Below, one piece after another: positions 8,904-18,724 of a stretch of 34,765 bases of DNA (the stretch's first letter is position 1; every line of letters starts with the position of its first letter). The translations under genes were made by a program, and so were the position numbers. The stretch lies in NCBI GenBank assembly GCA_015486315.1, contig WFRY01000160.1:1-34765 (forward strand), given 5' to 3'. The notes beneath the pieces are model-generated. The model was given only the letters and a program-made list of their open reading frames with translations. It made no database searches and was not told the origin of the DNA. Origin of the DNA: Desulfobulbaceae bacterium (GTDB taxonomy: Bacteria; Desulfobacterota; Desulfobulbia; Desulfobulbales; Desulfobulbaceae).

Positions 8904-9389
8904 TCAGGCAAATGTTCCGGGTTTAATTTCAACGACCTCAAACTCTCTGACCCCACCCGGGGTTTTCGTTACGACCTCATCTCCTACTTCCTTACCCAAA
9001 ATTGAACGTCCCAGAGGCGACATGACTGAAATGGAACCTTTTTTCACGTCAGCCTCTTCCGGTCCAAGCAACTGGTAAGATACCTCTTCATCGGTATCCA
9101 TATCCATAAGGTCAACAATAGTTCCAAAAACAGCCCGCTCTACTGAAACTTTTGTACAGTCAATGACCTCTGCCCTTCCCAGTTTATCATTGAGATCCAT
9201 AATCCGTCCCTCAATCATGCCCTGTCGTTCCTTGGCGGCATGATATTCGGCATTTTCACTCAGATCACCATGGGCGCGGGCAATCTCAATGGCTTTGACC
9301 ACCTCATGTCGCTCTACCCTTTCCAGCTGATCAAGTTCATCTTTTAACTGCTGGTGTCCCTGCCGGGACATGGGAATACGTTCAACCAT
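8904..9389 (-). CDS. greA: Transcription elongation factor GreA
   Basis: 161 aa; ARAHGDLSENAEYHAAKERQGMIEGRI and SPLGRSILGKEVGDEV. Confidence 0.95.
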   Translation of the reverse strand: MVERIPMSRQGHQQLKDELDQLERVERHEVVKAIEIARAHGDLSENAEYHAAKERQGMIEGRIMDLNDKLGRAEVIDCTKVSVERAVFGTIVDLMDMDTDEEVSYQLLGPEEADVKKGSISVMSPLGRSILGKEVGDEVVTKTPGGVREFEVVEIKPGTFA

Positions 9390-9453
9390 CTATCGTTCCT
9401 CCAGAATAACTGTAATATTAATTCGAATTTGAAAAGCAGATAACCCGATGGGG

Positions 9454-10776
9454 TTACTGTGGGGGTATTTCAGAGGGAGTGGAAGCCCCTTCCCCCGAAG
9501 ATGCAAGGATATCACTCCCGGCCTGTTCCTTGAGCAGGTTCTCAAGTTCTGCACCCGTCACTTCATCCCCGGGAACCTCGTTATGGATGACAAGCAGAAC
9601 CTGGATGAGTGCTGCCCGTCTGCCCTGGGCACGCAGCATGTCGGCCAGGGCATGGTAAACTCCTATACGATCATCAGTGACCTGTACCAGATCCTGCCAG
9701 AGCAGGCTGGATCCTGTATTTTCAATCAGATCCACCAGCTTTGCGGCAAAATCATGCAATGCTCTATCTTTCTGTTGTTCGATCTCGCTGTTATCGGGCT
9801 GCAGACTGAGCAGACAGTTGTAAAATCCGATGGCCCGGTCCGGACGATCAAGGGCAATGTTCAAACGACCTGCCTGTGCAAGAAGTTCCGTATCATCTGG
9901 TACAAGTAAGAGCAGTCGTTCAACATGTTTCAGTTCCATTGACAGGTTTCCTGCCACCTGATAATACGTAATTAACTGTCTGTTTGCCTCTCTGTCGGCA
10001 GGATCAATTCCAATAACCTGCTGCCAGCAGGCCCCGGCTTCTTTTTCACTGCCCATTGCAGTGAGAACCCGTGCCAGTTCCTGCAGGACCTTTAAATTTT
10101 CAGGATTTTGTTTTGCAAGACCACGAAGAATAGCCAGAGCTTTGCGAGGCTGGTCTGTTTTTATTGCCGTTGCAGCCATTCTTAATTTCAGTCCGCTATC
10201 TGCCGGGCGGAGCACGGCAAGCTGTTCCATGAGCGGCATTAAATCAGTGAATTTCCCAAGACCTTCAAGGGCGTCGATATAACCAGACAGGATTTGCTCC
10301 CTGTCTCCGGTGGATCCGGCTGCAGTATGCCGGCTATAGAGCTGGGCATAACGCTCTACACCACTGATAAAATCACCGCTGCCGACGGCAACTTCAGCCT
10401 CGGCCAGTTGATATTCCCAACGATCCGGATCATGACTGATCAGCACGGCCAGTTCAGCACCGGCCTTTTGCAACTGCCTGCGGCATATAAGGACAGTTAC
10501 ATATTCCCAGCGTGCCTGGTCGATGTTGTCCTTACCGGCCAACAGGAGTTCATATTGAACCAGGGCCTGATCATATTTCTTTTGACTGTAGAGTGTTCTG
10601 GCCTGATCCCATAGTTTTTTCCATTCCGGGGCAGAGTCGTCCTGGTAGCTGATAAAGTATTCAGTACTGAAACCAGGAGAAGCCTGTTCACAGTCGACTG
10701 CTGAAATCGCAGACGATACATACATCCCCGGCAGGCAGATTGCACCAAGGAAAATACAGGATATTTTTTTCATCAC
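9454..10776 (-). CDS. Secreted tetratricopeptide repeat protein
   Basis: Signal-like N-terminus MMKKISCIFLGAICLPGMYVSSAISA; TPR-like repeats (LYSQKKYDQALVQYELLLAGKDNIDQAR, LNIALDRPDRAIGFYNCLLSLQPDN). Confidence 0.75.
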   Translation of the reverse strand: MMKKISCIFLGAICLPGMYVSSAISAVDCEQASPGFSTEYFISYQDDSAPEWKKLWDQARTLYSQKKYDQALVQYELLLAGKDNIDQARWEYVTVLICRRQLQKAGAELAVLISHDPDRWEYQLAEAEVAVGSGDFISGVERYAQLYSRHTAAGSTGDREQILSGYIDALEGLGKFTDLMPLMEQLAVLRPADSGLKLRMAATAIKTDQPRKALAILRGLAKQNPENLKVLQELARVLTAMGSEKEAGACWQQVIGIDPADREANRQLITYYQVAGNLSMELKHVERLLLLVPDDTELLAQAGRLNIALDRPDRAIGFYNCLLSLQPDNSEIEQQKDRALHDFAAKLVDLIENTGSSLLWQDLVQVTDDRIGVYHALADMLRAQGRRAALIQVLLVIHNEVPGDEVTGAELENLLKEQAGSDILASSGEGASTPSEIPPQ

Positions 10777-10797
10777 GGGATCTGAGACGGTTCGGAA

Positions 10798-11985
10798 CTA
10801 AGCTTGATAAAACCGGCTGATTGTCTCAACCACATAGGCCTGCTGCTCATCACTGAGTTCCGGATATATCGGCAGCGCCAGAGAATCCTCTGCAGCCTTT
10901 TCAGCAACAGGAAAGGAAAGATCACCATAGCCATGTTCTGCCAGACATCGCTGTTCATGCAGACAGACCGGATAATAGACCTCACAACCGATGGAGTGCT
11001 GCTGCAGATAGTCTCGCAGGTCATCGCGGCGGGGTACCCGGATAATATACTGATTATAAATATGAAAATTATGATCTTCCGCACCGTTAATTTCAGAGTA
11101 CACGGGCTTTGGCAGGCAAACCGGATTGTCTATGAGGCCGGCCTGCTCAAAAAGAGTGTGATAGACGGCGCTGTTTGTTCTGCGCTGCTGATGACACTGT
11201 TCAAGGTGGGGCAACTTGACACTGAGTACAGTGGCCTGGATAGGGTCAAGCCGAAAGTTGCCGCCTATATGCGAGTGATAATATTTTGGTTCAGCTCCAT
11301 GATTACGATAACACTGCAACAGCCCGGCAAATTCATGATCACGGGTAACAACCATACCGCCGTCACCTATGCCGCCAAGATTCTTAGAAGGAAAAAATGA
11401 AAAACAACCGCTTAACCCCATGGAGCCTGCCCGTTTCCACTGCACTGAACCATTTTTAATTCCCAGGGGACATTCAGCTCCTATGGCCTGTGCCGCATCT
11501 TCGACAACCGGAACCTCATATTCGGCGGCAAGGTCCATTATTTTGTCCATGTCCGCACACTGACCATACAGATGTACCGGCATGATCGCTTTTATTCTGC
11601 AATCTCCCCTGCGGTCTTCTTCCAGGATCTCAACCATTTCAGCAGGGTCTATATTAAGACTGCTCTCTTCAACATCTGCAAAAACCGGCATGGCTCCTAC
11701 TCGAAAGATTGAGCCCATGGTGGCAAAAAAAGTATACGGTGTGGTGAGCACAAGATCGCCCGGACCTATCTCCAATGCCATCAGACTGACAAGCAGGGCA
11801 TCCGTGCCGCTGGAAACTCCAACGGCATCATCCACCCCGCAGTAGTCGGCAATCGCCTCTTCAAATTCAGAGACCCGCGGTCCAAGGATATAACGTGTTG
11901 AGTCTATAACTCCGGTAACGGCCTGCAGAATTTCCTCACGAAAACGGGTTGTCTGGGGCTGCAGGTCAAGAAGGGGGACGTTCAT
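10798..11985 (-). CDS. DegT/DnrJ/EryC1/StrS family PLP-dependent aminotransferase
   Basis: MNVPLLDLQPQ...GVSSGTDALLVSLMALEIGPGDLVLTTPYTFFAT...VEDAAQAIGA...FFPSKNLGGIGDGGMVVT...NFRLDPIQATVL. Confidence 0.93.
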   Translation of the reverse strand: MNVPLLDLQPQTTRFREEILQAVTGVIDSTRYILGPRVSEFEEAIADYCGVDDAVGVSSGTDALLVSLMALEIGPGDLVLTTPYTFFATMGSIFRVGAMPVFADVEESSLNIDPAEMVEILEEDRRGDCRIKAIMPVHLYGQCADMDKIMDLAAEYEVPVVEDAAQAIGAECPLGIKNGSVQWKRAGSMGLSGCFSFFPSKNLGGIGDGGMVVTRDHEFAGLLQCYRNHGAEPKYYHSHIGGNFRLDPIQATVLSVKLPHLEQCHQQRRTNSAVYHTLFEQAGLIDNPVCLPKPVYSEINGAEDHNFHIYNQYIIRVPRRDDLRDYLQQHSIGCEVYYPVCLHEQRCLAEHGYGDLSFPVAEKAAEDSLALPIYPELSDEQQAYVVETISRFYQA

Positions 11986-12019
11986 GAAACCTCGTAAATA
12001 TTAGATACAGGCCTGAAAA

Positions 12020-13000
12020 TCAGGATTTATTTGAACCGGAAACAGGTACTATTCGTTCGGAACTAAGAAAATCCTGGATGTCAGGGAGTTCTTTTTCAAA
12101 AATTTTCTTCAATTTTTTAAGCAGGTTGGATTCTATCTGCCGGACACGCTCTCTGGAAATACCAAACTGGTCGGCTATGGTCTGGAGCGTTTGGGGCTCG
12201 TCACTGAGCAGTCGTTTAGTAAGAATGATCTTTTCTTTGTCGTTAAGCTTGTCTTCCATACCTGCCAGTACTTCAGCCAGTCGTTCACGCATCTCCTGGC
12301 TTGCGACTATATCTTCAACTCCCGGCCCTTCGTGGGGCAGAAAGCTCTTCTGTTCATCTTCAGAATCGCTGCGAACAGGCGCCTCCAGGGATACATCCCA
12401 GTTATCCATGCGCTGCCCCATCTCAATGACTTCACTCTCCTTGACATTGAGTCGTTCCGCCAGCAGTTTTACATCAGGTTTAAATCCCTGGGCCTCAAGC
12501 AGTTTCTTTTCTTTATTCAGGCTGAAAAAAAGCTTGCGCTGGGCCTGGGTCGTGCCGATTTTAACAAGACGCCAGTTATCCATGATAAACTTCAGGATAT
12601 AGGCCCGAATCCAGTAGGCTGCATAATAAGAAAATTTAACCCCCCGATAGGGATCAAACTTTTTAGTCGCCTGCACAAGACCGACATTTCCTTCCTGGAT
12701 AAGGTCCATAAAATTCTGCATCCAGTACTTCTGGAAATCCATGGCAACCTTGACGACAAGACGTAGATTGGAAGAGACCAGTCGATAGGCGGCCTCCGGG
12801 TCACCGGTTTCCTGAAAACGGGCAGCAAGCTCTTCGGTTTCTTCACGACTGAGCAGTTCGTACTGGCTGATCTCCTGAAGATAACGATGCAGGGCAGGAT
12901 TGCTGACTGCAGGCAGGTTCTCATCAGTAGAGGTCACCACAAGGGGGTGAAACTGCTGATCGTCTTCTTCCGGATCCTTCTGTAATTTTTTTTCAGTCAT
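12020..13000 (-). CDS. rpoH: RNA polymerase sigma factor, RpoH/sigma-32-like
   Basis: NLRLVVKVAMDFQKYWMQNFMDLIQEGNVGLVQATKKFDPYRGVKFSYYAAYWIRAYILKFI; RKLFFSLNKEK; C-terminal HTH QTIADQFGISRERVRQIESNLLKKLKK. Confidence 0.85.
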   Translation of the reverse strand: MTEKKLQKDPEEDDQQFHPLVVTSTDENLPAVSNPALHRYLQEISQYELLSREETEELAARFQETGDPEAAYRLVSSNLRLVVKVAMDFQKYWMQNFMDLIQEGNVGLVQATKKFDPYRGVKFSYYAAYWIRAYILKFIMDNWRLVKIGTTQAQRKLFFSLNKEKKLLEAQGFKPDVKLLAERLNVKESEVIEMGQRMDNWDVSLEAPVRSDSEDEQKSFLPHEGPGVEDIVASQEMRERLAEVLAGMEDKLNDKEKIILTKRLLSDEPQTLQTIADQFGISRERVRQIESNLLKKLKKIFEKELPDIQDFLSSERIVPVSGSNKS

Positions 13001-13233
13001 AAACGGGACGTTTAAATAGTTTATCCACCCTGTCAGCAGAAGAGTTTAAATTATATAATATACTCTATTTTTGCAAAAAGTTCACGGCAATAAGAAGTAA
13101 AATTACTCATATTGCGGATTAAATCTTTGAAAGCATGGCAGGAATCCGTCGAAAGAGTTTAAATTTAAACCTGTATATGCTATTTCTTTTTGGTCAATCA
13201 TAAAGCCTCTATTATCAGACACCAGAGTTACAC

Positions 13234-15027
13234 ATGAAAAATATACGAAATTTCAGCGTGATTGCCCATATAGATCATGGAAAGTCTACCCTTTCCGACC
13301 GCATGATTCAACTCTGCGGACTGGTCACTGACCGTGAGTTCAAAGATCAGTTGCTCGACAACATGGATATCGAACGTGAGCGGGGAATTACCATCAAAAG
13401 TCAAACTATCTGCCTGCCCTACACGGCAAAGGATGGACAGCATTACCTGTTAAACCTCGTTGACACCCCGGGTCATGTTGATTTCAGTTATGAAGTTTCC
13501 CGTGCATTGGCCTCCTGTGAAGGGGCATTGCTGCTTATTGATGCAGCTCAGGGAATTGAAGCGCAGACGCTGGCCAATCTGTACCTTGCCATGGAAAATG
13601 ACCTTGAGATTATACCGGTTATCAACAAAATAGATTTGCCGGCAGCAGATCCTGAAAAAATTGCTCTGGAGATTGAAGAAGATCTTGGCATGGACAGCGA
13701 CACCATTCAAAAATGCTCAGCCAAGACCGGCGAAGGTGTTGCAGATATCCTGGAGGCCATTGTCCAGTACCTGCCGCCGCCTGAAGGAGACCCCGACCTC
13801 CCCCTGGAAGCACTTATCTTTGATGCCAACTATGACCCGTACAGGGGGACTGTTATTTCCGTGCGCATCATGAACGGCACCATTAAAGCCGGGGACCAGA
13901 TTTTTTTCATGCACAACAATTCCGAGTACCGCGTAGAAGAAGTGGGGATATTTCACCTTACGCGGGAACGGCAGAAAAGCCTGACCGCCGGCCAGGTCGG
14001 ATACATCATAGCAGGTGTAAAAACCGTCTCCGACACCAAACCGGGTGACACTATTACCCATGTAGAAGCACCCTGCCCTGCTCCTTTAACAGGATTTAAA
14101 GAAATTCAGCAGGTTGTTTTTTCCTCTCTCTATCCTATCTCCTCGGATGACTACGAGGATCTTGCTTCCGCTCTGGAAAAGTTGAAACTCAACGATGCCG
14201 CGCTTATCTTTCAAAAGGATTCCTCCGCAGCCCTCGGTTTTGGTTTTCGCTGTGGTTTTCTGGGACTCCTGCACCTCGAAGTCGTTCAGGAACGGCTTGA
14301 ACGGGAATTTGACATCTCTCTCATACTTACCGTGCCGTCTGTAAAATATATGGTTTATCTGCAGGACGGTACCTGCCTGGAGGTGGATAATCCTTCATAC
14401 TTTCCAGACCCCGGCTCCATAGAACATATTGAAGAACCTTTTATCAAGGCAACCATCCTTATACCGGATCGATACATGGGGGTAGTTATGTCCCTGTGTA
14501 TGGACAGGCGGGGCGAGAACACCAACTACCATTATCCCATGCCCGGTCGTATAGAATTTACCTGCGAGCTCCCCCTTGCTGAAGTGATTTACGATTTTTA
14601 TGATAAGTTAAAGTCAGTAACGCAGGGGTATGGTTCCTTTGATTATGAACTTATTGATTACCGTACCAGTGATCTGGTTAAACTTGATATTCTGGTCAAC
14701 GGCGAACAGGTCGATGCCCTGTCCCAGCTCACCCACCGGCAGCGGGCGCGGGAACGCGGTCTCAAGGCATGTGAAAGCCTGAAAGAGGAAATCCCGCGCC
14801 AGATGTTCAAAATTGCTATTCAGGCGGCAATCGGTGGCTCTATTATTGCCAGGTCCAACATTTCCGCCCTGCGCAAAGATGTTACCGCCAAATGTTACGG
14901 CGGTGATATTTCAAGAAAACGAAAGCTGCTGGAAAAGCAGAAAGCGGGCAAGAAAAGAATGAAAACAGTGGGAAATGTGGACATCCCGCAACGGGCATTT
15001 TTATCCGTGCTTAAATCCGACCAGTAG
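13234..15027 (+). CDS. lepA: Elongation factor 4 (LepA)
   Basis: 597 aa; MKNIRNFSVIAHIDHGKSTLSDRMIQ, DTPGHVDFSYEVSRAL, NKIDLPAADPE, LepA C-terminal KMLLEKQKAGKKRMK-like KRKLLEKQKAGKKRMKTVGNVDIPQRAFL. Confidence 0.97.
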   Translation: MKNIRNFSVIAHIDHGKSTLSDRMIQLCGLVTDREFKDQLLDNMDIERERGITIKSQTICLPYTAKDGQHYLLNLVDTPGHVDFSYEVSRALASCEGALLLIDAAQGIEAQTLANLYLAMENDLEIIPVINKIDLPAADPEKIALEIEEDLGMDSDTIQKCSAKTGEGVADILEAIVQYLPPPEGDPDLPLEALIFDANYDPYRGTVISVRIMNGTIKAGDQIFFMHNNSEYRVEEVGIFHLTRERQKSLTAGQVGYIIAGVKTVSDTKPGDTITHVEAPCPAPLTGFKEIQQVVFSSLYPISSDDYEDLASALEKLKLNDAALIFQKDSSAALGFGFRCGFLGLLHLEVVQERLEREFDISLILTVPSVKYMVYLQDGTCLEVDNPSYFPDPGSIEHIEEPFIKATILIPDRYMGVVMSLCMDRRGENTNYHYPMPGRIEFTCELPLAEVIYDFYDKLKSVTQGYGSFDYELIDYRTSDLVKLDILVNGEQVDALSQLTHRQRARERGLKACESLKEEIPRQMFKIAIQAAIGGSIIARSNISALRKDVTAKCYGGDISRKRKLLEKQKAGKKRMKTVGNVDIPQRAFLSVLKSDQ

Positions 15028-15042
15028 AAAGCGGCCGGTAAT

Positions 15043-15086
15043 AAAAAAAGGTGGAAATGGGCTGAAGCCCTTTTCCACCTTTTTTC
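15043..15086. terminator. Bidirectional rho-independent terminator
   Basis: AAAAAAAGGTGGAAATGGGCTGAAGCCCTTTTCCACCTTTTTT between convergent lepA and the two-CW gene; A-tract and T-tract on both sides. Confidence 0.88.
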
Positions 15087-15109
15087 GAGTTGAATAGTTT
15101 TCAACCCCG

Positions 15110-15394
15110 TCAGGCACCATCACCGACAGCGCGAAACCCGGGACAGCGTGTATGCCCGGTAACATCTATGCCCTTCTGGCACATGATGCTCAAAATCTCC
15201 TCTTTACTGAAAATTGAATCCCGTTGCTTGGTAACATAAACCAGGCAATCCTTACAGATGTTAAATGAACATACATCAAGCTCGCGTATCGCTTCCCAAC
15301 AAGACCTGGAAGAATGATAAGCCGGGCATTTTTTTGCCTGCGCGGGTTCACATTTCATGATTTCCCAGCAGGGCCAATCTGATCGGAGCGACAT
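15110..15394 (-). CDS. Small cysteine-rich two-CW-domain-like protein
   Basis: AGGAGG six nt upstream of ATG at 15394; MSLRSDWPCWEIMKCEPAQAKKCPAYHSSRSCWEAIRELDVCSFNICKDCLVY...; two CW motifs plus CxxC. Confidence 0.75.
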   Translation of the reverse strand: MSLRSDWPCWEIMKCEPAQAKKCPAYHSSRSCWEAIRELDVCSFNICKDCLVYVTKQRDSIFSKEEILSIMCQKGIDVTGHTRCPGFRAVGDGA

Positions 15395-15508
15395 CAGATT
15401 CCTCCTATTTGCACTGCCCATTTATAATTTTTTCCGGCTTTACACCACGCGGTCAGGCATAGCAGCACCGTCCGGAAACCCTTTCCCTCCAACAACTAAA
15501 GTATTTTT

Positions 15509-16102
15509 CTAACAACTTTGAGCGTATAATGCAAGTCTGTTACGCAACTCTTCACACCCCTGCCCTGTTTTAGAGGAAAATAACAAACGGTCATCCGGGC
15601 CGACGGTAAGAGCGGCATCAAGGGCTGCAGCATGCCTGATCTGCTTGTTTTTAGAAAGTTTATCTGCCTTGGTATACACAGGCAGTGACACAATGTCATT
15701 ATATCGCAGCCAGTCGATCAGTTCCCTGTCCTGATGTTTAAGTTCATGGCGCAGGTCAATTATCACCACTACGCAGGCCAGAGACTGCCGGTTGAGCAGA
15801 TAACTGCTGATAAGTTGTTCCCATGAGGCCTGAACAGTACGGGAAACCCGGGCAAAACCATAACCCGGCAGGTCTACCAGAAACAAACCGCCCTCAACTT
15901 CAAAGAAGTTCAAGCTCTGAGTCTTGCCCGGTTTTGAGCTGATCTTGACCATTTTTCTGCGGCCGACCAGGGTGTTGATCAGGCTTGATTTTCCGACATT
16001 GGAACGCCCGGCAAAGGCAATATCCGGGTAAACAGGATCCGGCAGCTGCTTCAGGCTGTGGACCGCATCCAGAAATTTAACCTGATTAAAATTCAACATC
16101 AA
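15509..16102 (-). CDS. engB: Ribosome biogenesis GTP-binding protein YihA/YsxC/EngB
   Basis: FAGRSNVGKSSLINTLVGRRKMVKISSKPGKTQSLNFFEV...LVDLPGYGFA. Confidence 0.95.
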   Translation of the reverse strand: MMLNFNQVKFLDAVHSLKQLPDPVYPDIAFAGRSNVGKSSLINTLVGRRKMVKISSKPGKTQSLNFFEVEGGLFLVDLPGYGFARVSRTVQASWEQLISSYLLNRQSLACVVVIIDLRHELKHQDRELIDWLRYNDIVSLPVYTKADKLSKNKQIRHAAALDAALTVGPDDRLLFSSKTGQGCEELRNRLALYAQSC

Positions 16103-16136
16103 AAAACCACTTCCGGTGAATAGATTGAATAACGCA

Positions 16137-17009
16137 TCAAATAACCTTGTTTAAGGTATACTCGATGATTCCTTCTGCCCCGATCTTTTTCAGTTTCGGT
16201 ATCAGATCGCGGACCTGATGCTCGGAGATAACCGTTTCAACGGAAAACCAGGGCTGCTTGTACAGCTGAGCTACAGTGGGCGCCGTAACACTGGGCAGAA
16301 TCTCAAGAATTTTATCAAAGCTCTCCTCGGGCACATTCATCTTCAGACCGACGATCTTATCAGCTCGCAAGGCACCTTGCAGCAGCATGGCAATATGATC
16401 GATTTTTTCTTTTTTCCAGGGGTCGGCCAAAGCCTCCCTGCTTGCAATAAGCTGGGTGTTTGACTGCATCAACTCATGAATAATACGCAGACCGTGTGCC
16501 CGGATGGTGGTTTCGGTCTCTGTGACTTCTACAATAGCATCAGCCAGGCCGGATACAGCCTTGGCTTCGGTTGCGCCCCAGGAAAAGGAAATATCTACAT
16601 TCAGGCCCCGTTCTGCAAAAAATGTACGGGTAACGTTAACAAGTTCAGTGGAAATTTTCTTACCATCAAGGTCCTCAACCCGGGTTATATCCGAATCTCC
16701 CGGTACGGCAATGACCCATCGGGTAGGTTTTTTACTTACCTTGGAGTAGATAAGATCTTCTATTACCTCAACCTCGGATCCGTTTTCCAGGGTCCAGTCT
16801 TTGCCGGTAATTCCGGCATCAAGCATGCCGTCTTCAATGTAGCGGGACATTTCCTGGGGACGGCATATGGAAATAGAGAGCTCAGGATCGTCAATTTCAG
16901 GAAAATAATTCCTGGACATCATCCTGATCTTCCAACCTGATTTCTCAAACAGCTCAATAGTTGCCTTTTCCAGGCTGCCCTTGGGAATTCCCACCTTTAA
17001 AATACGCAT
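16137..17009 (-). CDS. hisG: ATP phosphoribosyltransferase, long form
   Basis: 290 aa; MRILKVGIPKGSLEKATIELFEKSGW..., DAGITGKDW, C-terminal regulatory-type domain. Confidence 0.95.
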   Translation of the reverse strand: MRILKVGIPKGSLEKATIELFEKSGWKIRMMSRNYFPEIDDPELSISICRPQEMSRYIEDGMLDAGITGKDWTLENGSEVEVIEDLIYSKVSKKPTRWVIAVPGDSDITRVEDLDGKKISTELVNVTRTFFAERGLNVDISFSWGATEAKAVSGLADAIVEVTETETTIRAHGLRIIHELMQSNTQLIASREALADPWKKEKIDHIAMLLQGALRADKIVGLKMNVPEESFDKILEILPSVTAPTVAQLYKQPWFSVETVISEHQVRDLIPKLKKIGAEGIIEYTLNKVI

Positions 17010-17075
17010 GATAACCTCAATATTTCAATAACAAAAAACTTAGAATTAATGTTTGACTTTAAATATTTGTACCGC

Positions 17076-17465
17076 TCAGCCATAGACCTTTGCAGGATCA
17101 AAAACCGGTTCCCCCTGTACTTCAAGTTCACCACTTACCACCCGGCGATAAAAGCAACTGCGATATCCCCTGTGACAGGCTGCGCCGCCTGACTGTTCAA
17201 CCTTGAACACCACGGTATCAAGATCACAATCAACAAATATGTCTTTAACCAGCTGTACATGGCCGGAAGATTCCCCCTTCAGCCACAGTTTATTGCGTGA
17301 CCGGCTCCAGTAATGGGCTTTTCCCGTGTCCAGGGTCATCTGCCAGGATTCCCTGTTAATGTAGGCAAGCATCAGCACCTCTCCGCTCTCCTTATCCTGG
17401 ACAATTGCCGGCAATAATCCATCGGCAGATTTAGCAAAATCAAGTTCAACCATCTGAGCAGTCAC
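17076..17465 (-). CDS. hisI: Phosphoribosyl-AMP cyclohydrolase
   Basis: [42 protein letters not shown]...[30 protein letters not shown]. Start could be GTG 17465 or ATG 17453. Confidence 0.94.
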   Translation of the reverse strand: MTAQMVELDFAKSADGLLPAIVQDKESGEVLMLAYINRESWQMTLDTGKAHYWSRSRNKLWLKGESSGHVQLVKDIFVDCDLDTVVFKVEQSGGAACHRGYRSCFYRRVVSGELEVQGEPVFDPAKVYG

Positions 17466-17644
17466 TCCTTTTCCCGGCCTGAATTATTTTCCTTAATCAG
17501 TACATCCGTACTGTTACGTTTATTTTCCTTACCTGTAAAATCAATCAAACACGATGTCCTGAACCGGCAGTAATCAGCGGGATGTCTGCAGGCGGCCTGT
17601 TCCGAATCCATCTTTTCATGATATTTTGCACACTCAAGTTCCAT
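17462..17644 (-). CDS. Small Cys/His-rich protein overlapping the hisI start
   Basis: 60 aa [64 protein letters not shown] overlap with hisI; regularly spaced Cys/His. Confidence 0.55.
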   Translation of the reverse strand: MELECAKYHEKMDSEQAACRHPADYCRFRTSCLIDFTGKENKRNSTDVLIKENNSGREKE

Positions 17645-17801
17645 AAAACACCTCCACCTGTAACGGAATTGTCACATTTAGGCCTTCAGGCATTCTTTGT
17701 CAAGCTCTGTGCCGGATATAATGGATAGTTGTCAAAGTAATATTATTTTTATAGAGTGGCAACGTTTGTTCATTTAACCAGAAATATTAAGAGGAATCAT
17801 C

Positions 17802-18242
17802 ATGTGTCCAGTCGCCTTAACAGATACAGTTACAATAAGCTATTCCGCAACCCTTGAAAATGGAGAGCTCATCGATAAAAGCCCGGAAGACAAGCCTGTT
17901 ACTCTTTCCATCGGTGGAGGAAAAATGTTCAAGGCCGTTGAAGCCTGCCTGTTCGGAATGGAGCCGGGAGAGTCCAGAAGCATCAATGTACAGCCTGAAG
18001 ATGCATATGGCTTTCATCTTGAAGAACTGGTTCAAAAGATCCCCCTTGCAGCATTCAAAGGAAAAATTGAACCAAAACCGGGGATGATTTTATCCTTAAA
18101 TATGGAAAAGGACGGAGAAACCCATAAAGTACCTGCAACGGTGCGCTCAGTAGATAACGACACAGTGACGGTGGACTATAATCATCCCCTTGCAGGGCAG
18201 ATAATCGTCTATAACGTTACCCTGTTATCTATTCACGACTGA
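17802..18242 (+). CDS. FKBP-type peptidyl-prolyl cis-trans isomerase, SlyD-like
   Basis: ALTDTVTISYSATLENGELIDKSPEDKPVTLSIGGGKMFKAVEACLFGMEPGESRSINVQPEDAYG...VDYNHPLAGQ. Confidence 0.93.
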   Translation: MCPVALTDTVTISYSATLENGELIDKSPEDKPVTLSIGGGKMFKAVEACLFGMEPGESRSINVQPEDAYGFHLEELVQKIPLAAFKGKIEPKPGMILSLNMEKDGETHKVPATVRSVDNDTVTVDYNHPLAGQIIVYNVTLLSIHD

Positions 18243-18290
18243 TTCCGAGCTGTTATCAAGTTAAGAGTGGAGTTAAATGAAGCGCTTACT
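18242..18290 (+). repeat. Dispersed repeat copy, 3' portion
   Basis: ATTCCGAGcTGtTATCaaGTtAAGAGTGgAGTTaaATGAAGCgCTTACTT aligns with 25414-25461 with few differences. Confidence 0.65.
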
Positions 18291-18321
18291 TATTTTCCAA
18301 TTTGTCTTGTACAGGAAACCA

Positions 18322-18386
18322 GTGTAAGCCGTCACAGGCCTGTATTATGTGATACTACGTAATAACAGCCCCTGTGACGATTACAC
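18322..18386. repeat. Long imperfect inverted repeat at the 3' end of the 67-aa ORF
   Basis: GTGTAAGCCGTCACAGGCCTGTATTA ... TAATAACAGCCCCTGTGACGATTACAC; no T-tract. Confidence 0.65.
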
Positions 18387-18584
18387 GTCAGCAGCTCTTT
18401 CTTCCACAAAATAACAGAAACGATCCCAGGACACCTTGATCCCTGATACCGGGCAGCGAAGACCGACTTTCTTTTCATCAACTGCAGTAACGACCCAGTC
18501 GCCTTTACGGGGGCCGTCTTCAATATGCAGTTTCTGGCCGGGGATAAATGGATATCGTTTAAACAATAAAACCGTGTCGGTCAT
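18381..18584 (-). CDS. Small hypothetical protein
   Basis: 67 aa MTDTVLLFKRYPFIPGQKLHIEDGPRKGDWVVTAVDEKKVGLRCPVSGIKVSWDRFCYFVEERAADV; AGGAGG upstream of ATG. Confidence 0.7.
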   Translation of the reverse strand: MTDTVLLFKRYPFIPGQKLHIEDGPRKGDWVVTAVDEKKVGLRCPVSGIKVSWDRFCYFVEERAADV

Positions 18585-18724
18585 GGTAACCTCCTGTTAA
18601 AAGATAAGCGGGTACAAGAGTTGTCAGCATAATGAAATTTTACCATAACGTCAAAGCCCGTCCTTAACAGTATCGGCTTGCATGATAATTATATTTCATT
18701 TCCCTTTTCAGGCAGGGTAGACAA

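Noticed and set aside
9441-9456. Hairpin TAACCC-GATG-GGGTTA at the TPR gene stop
   Set aside because: Short stem without a convincing T-tract; too weak to call a terminator.
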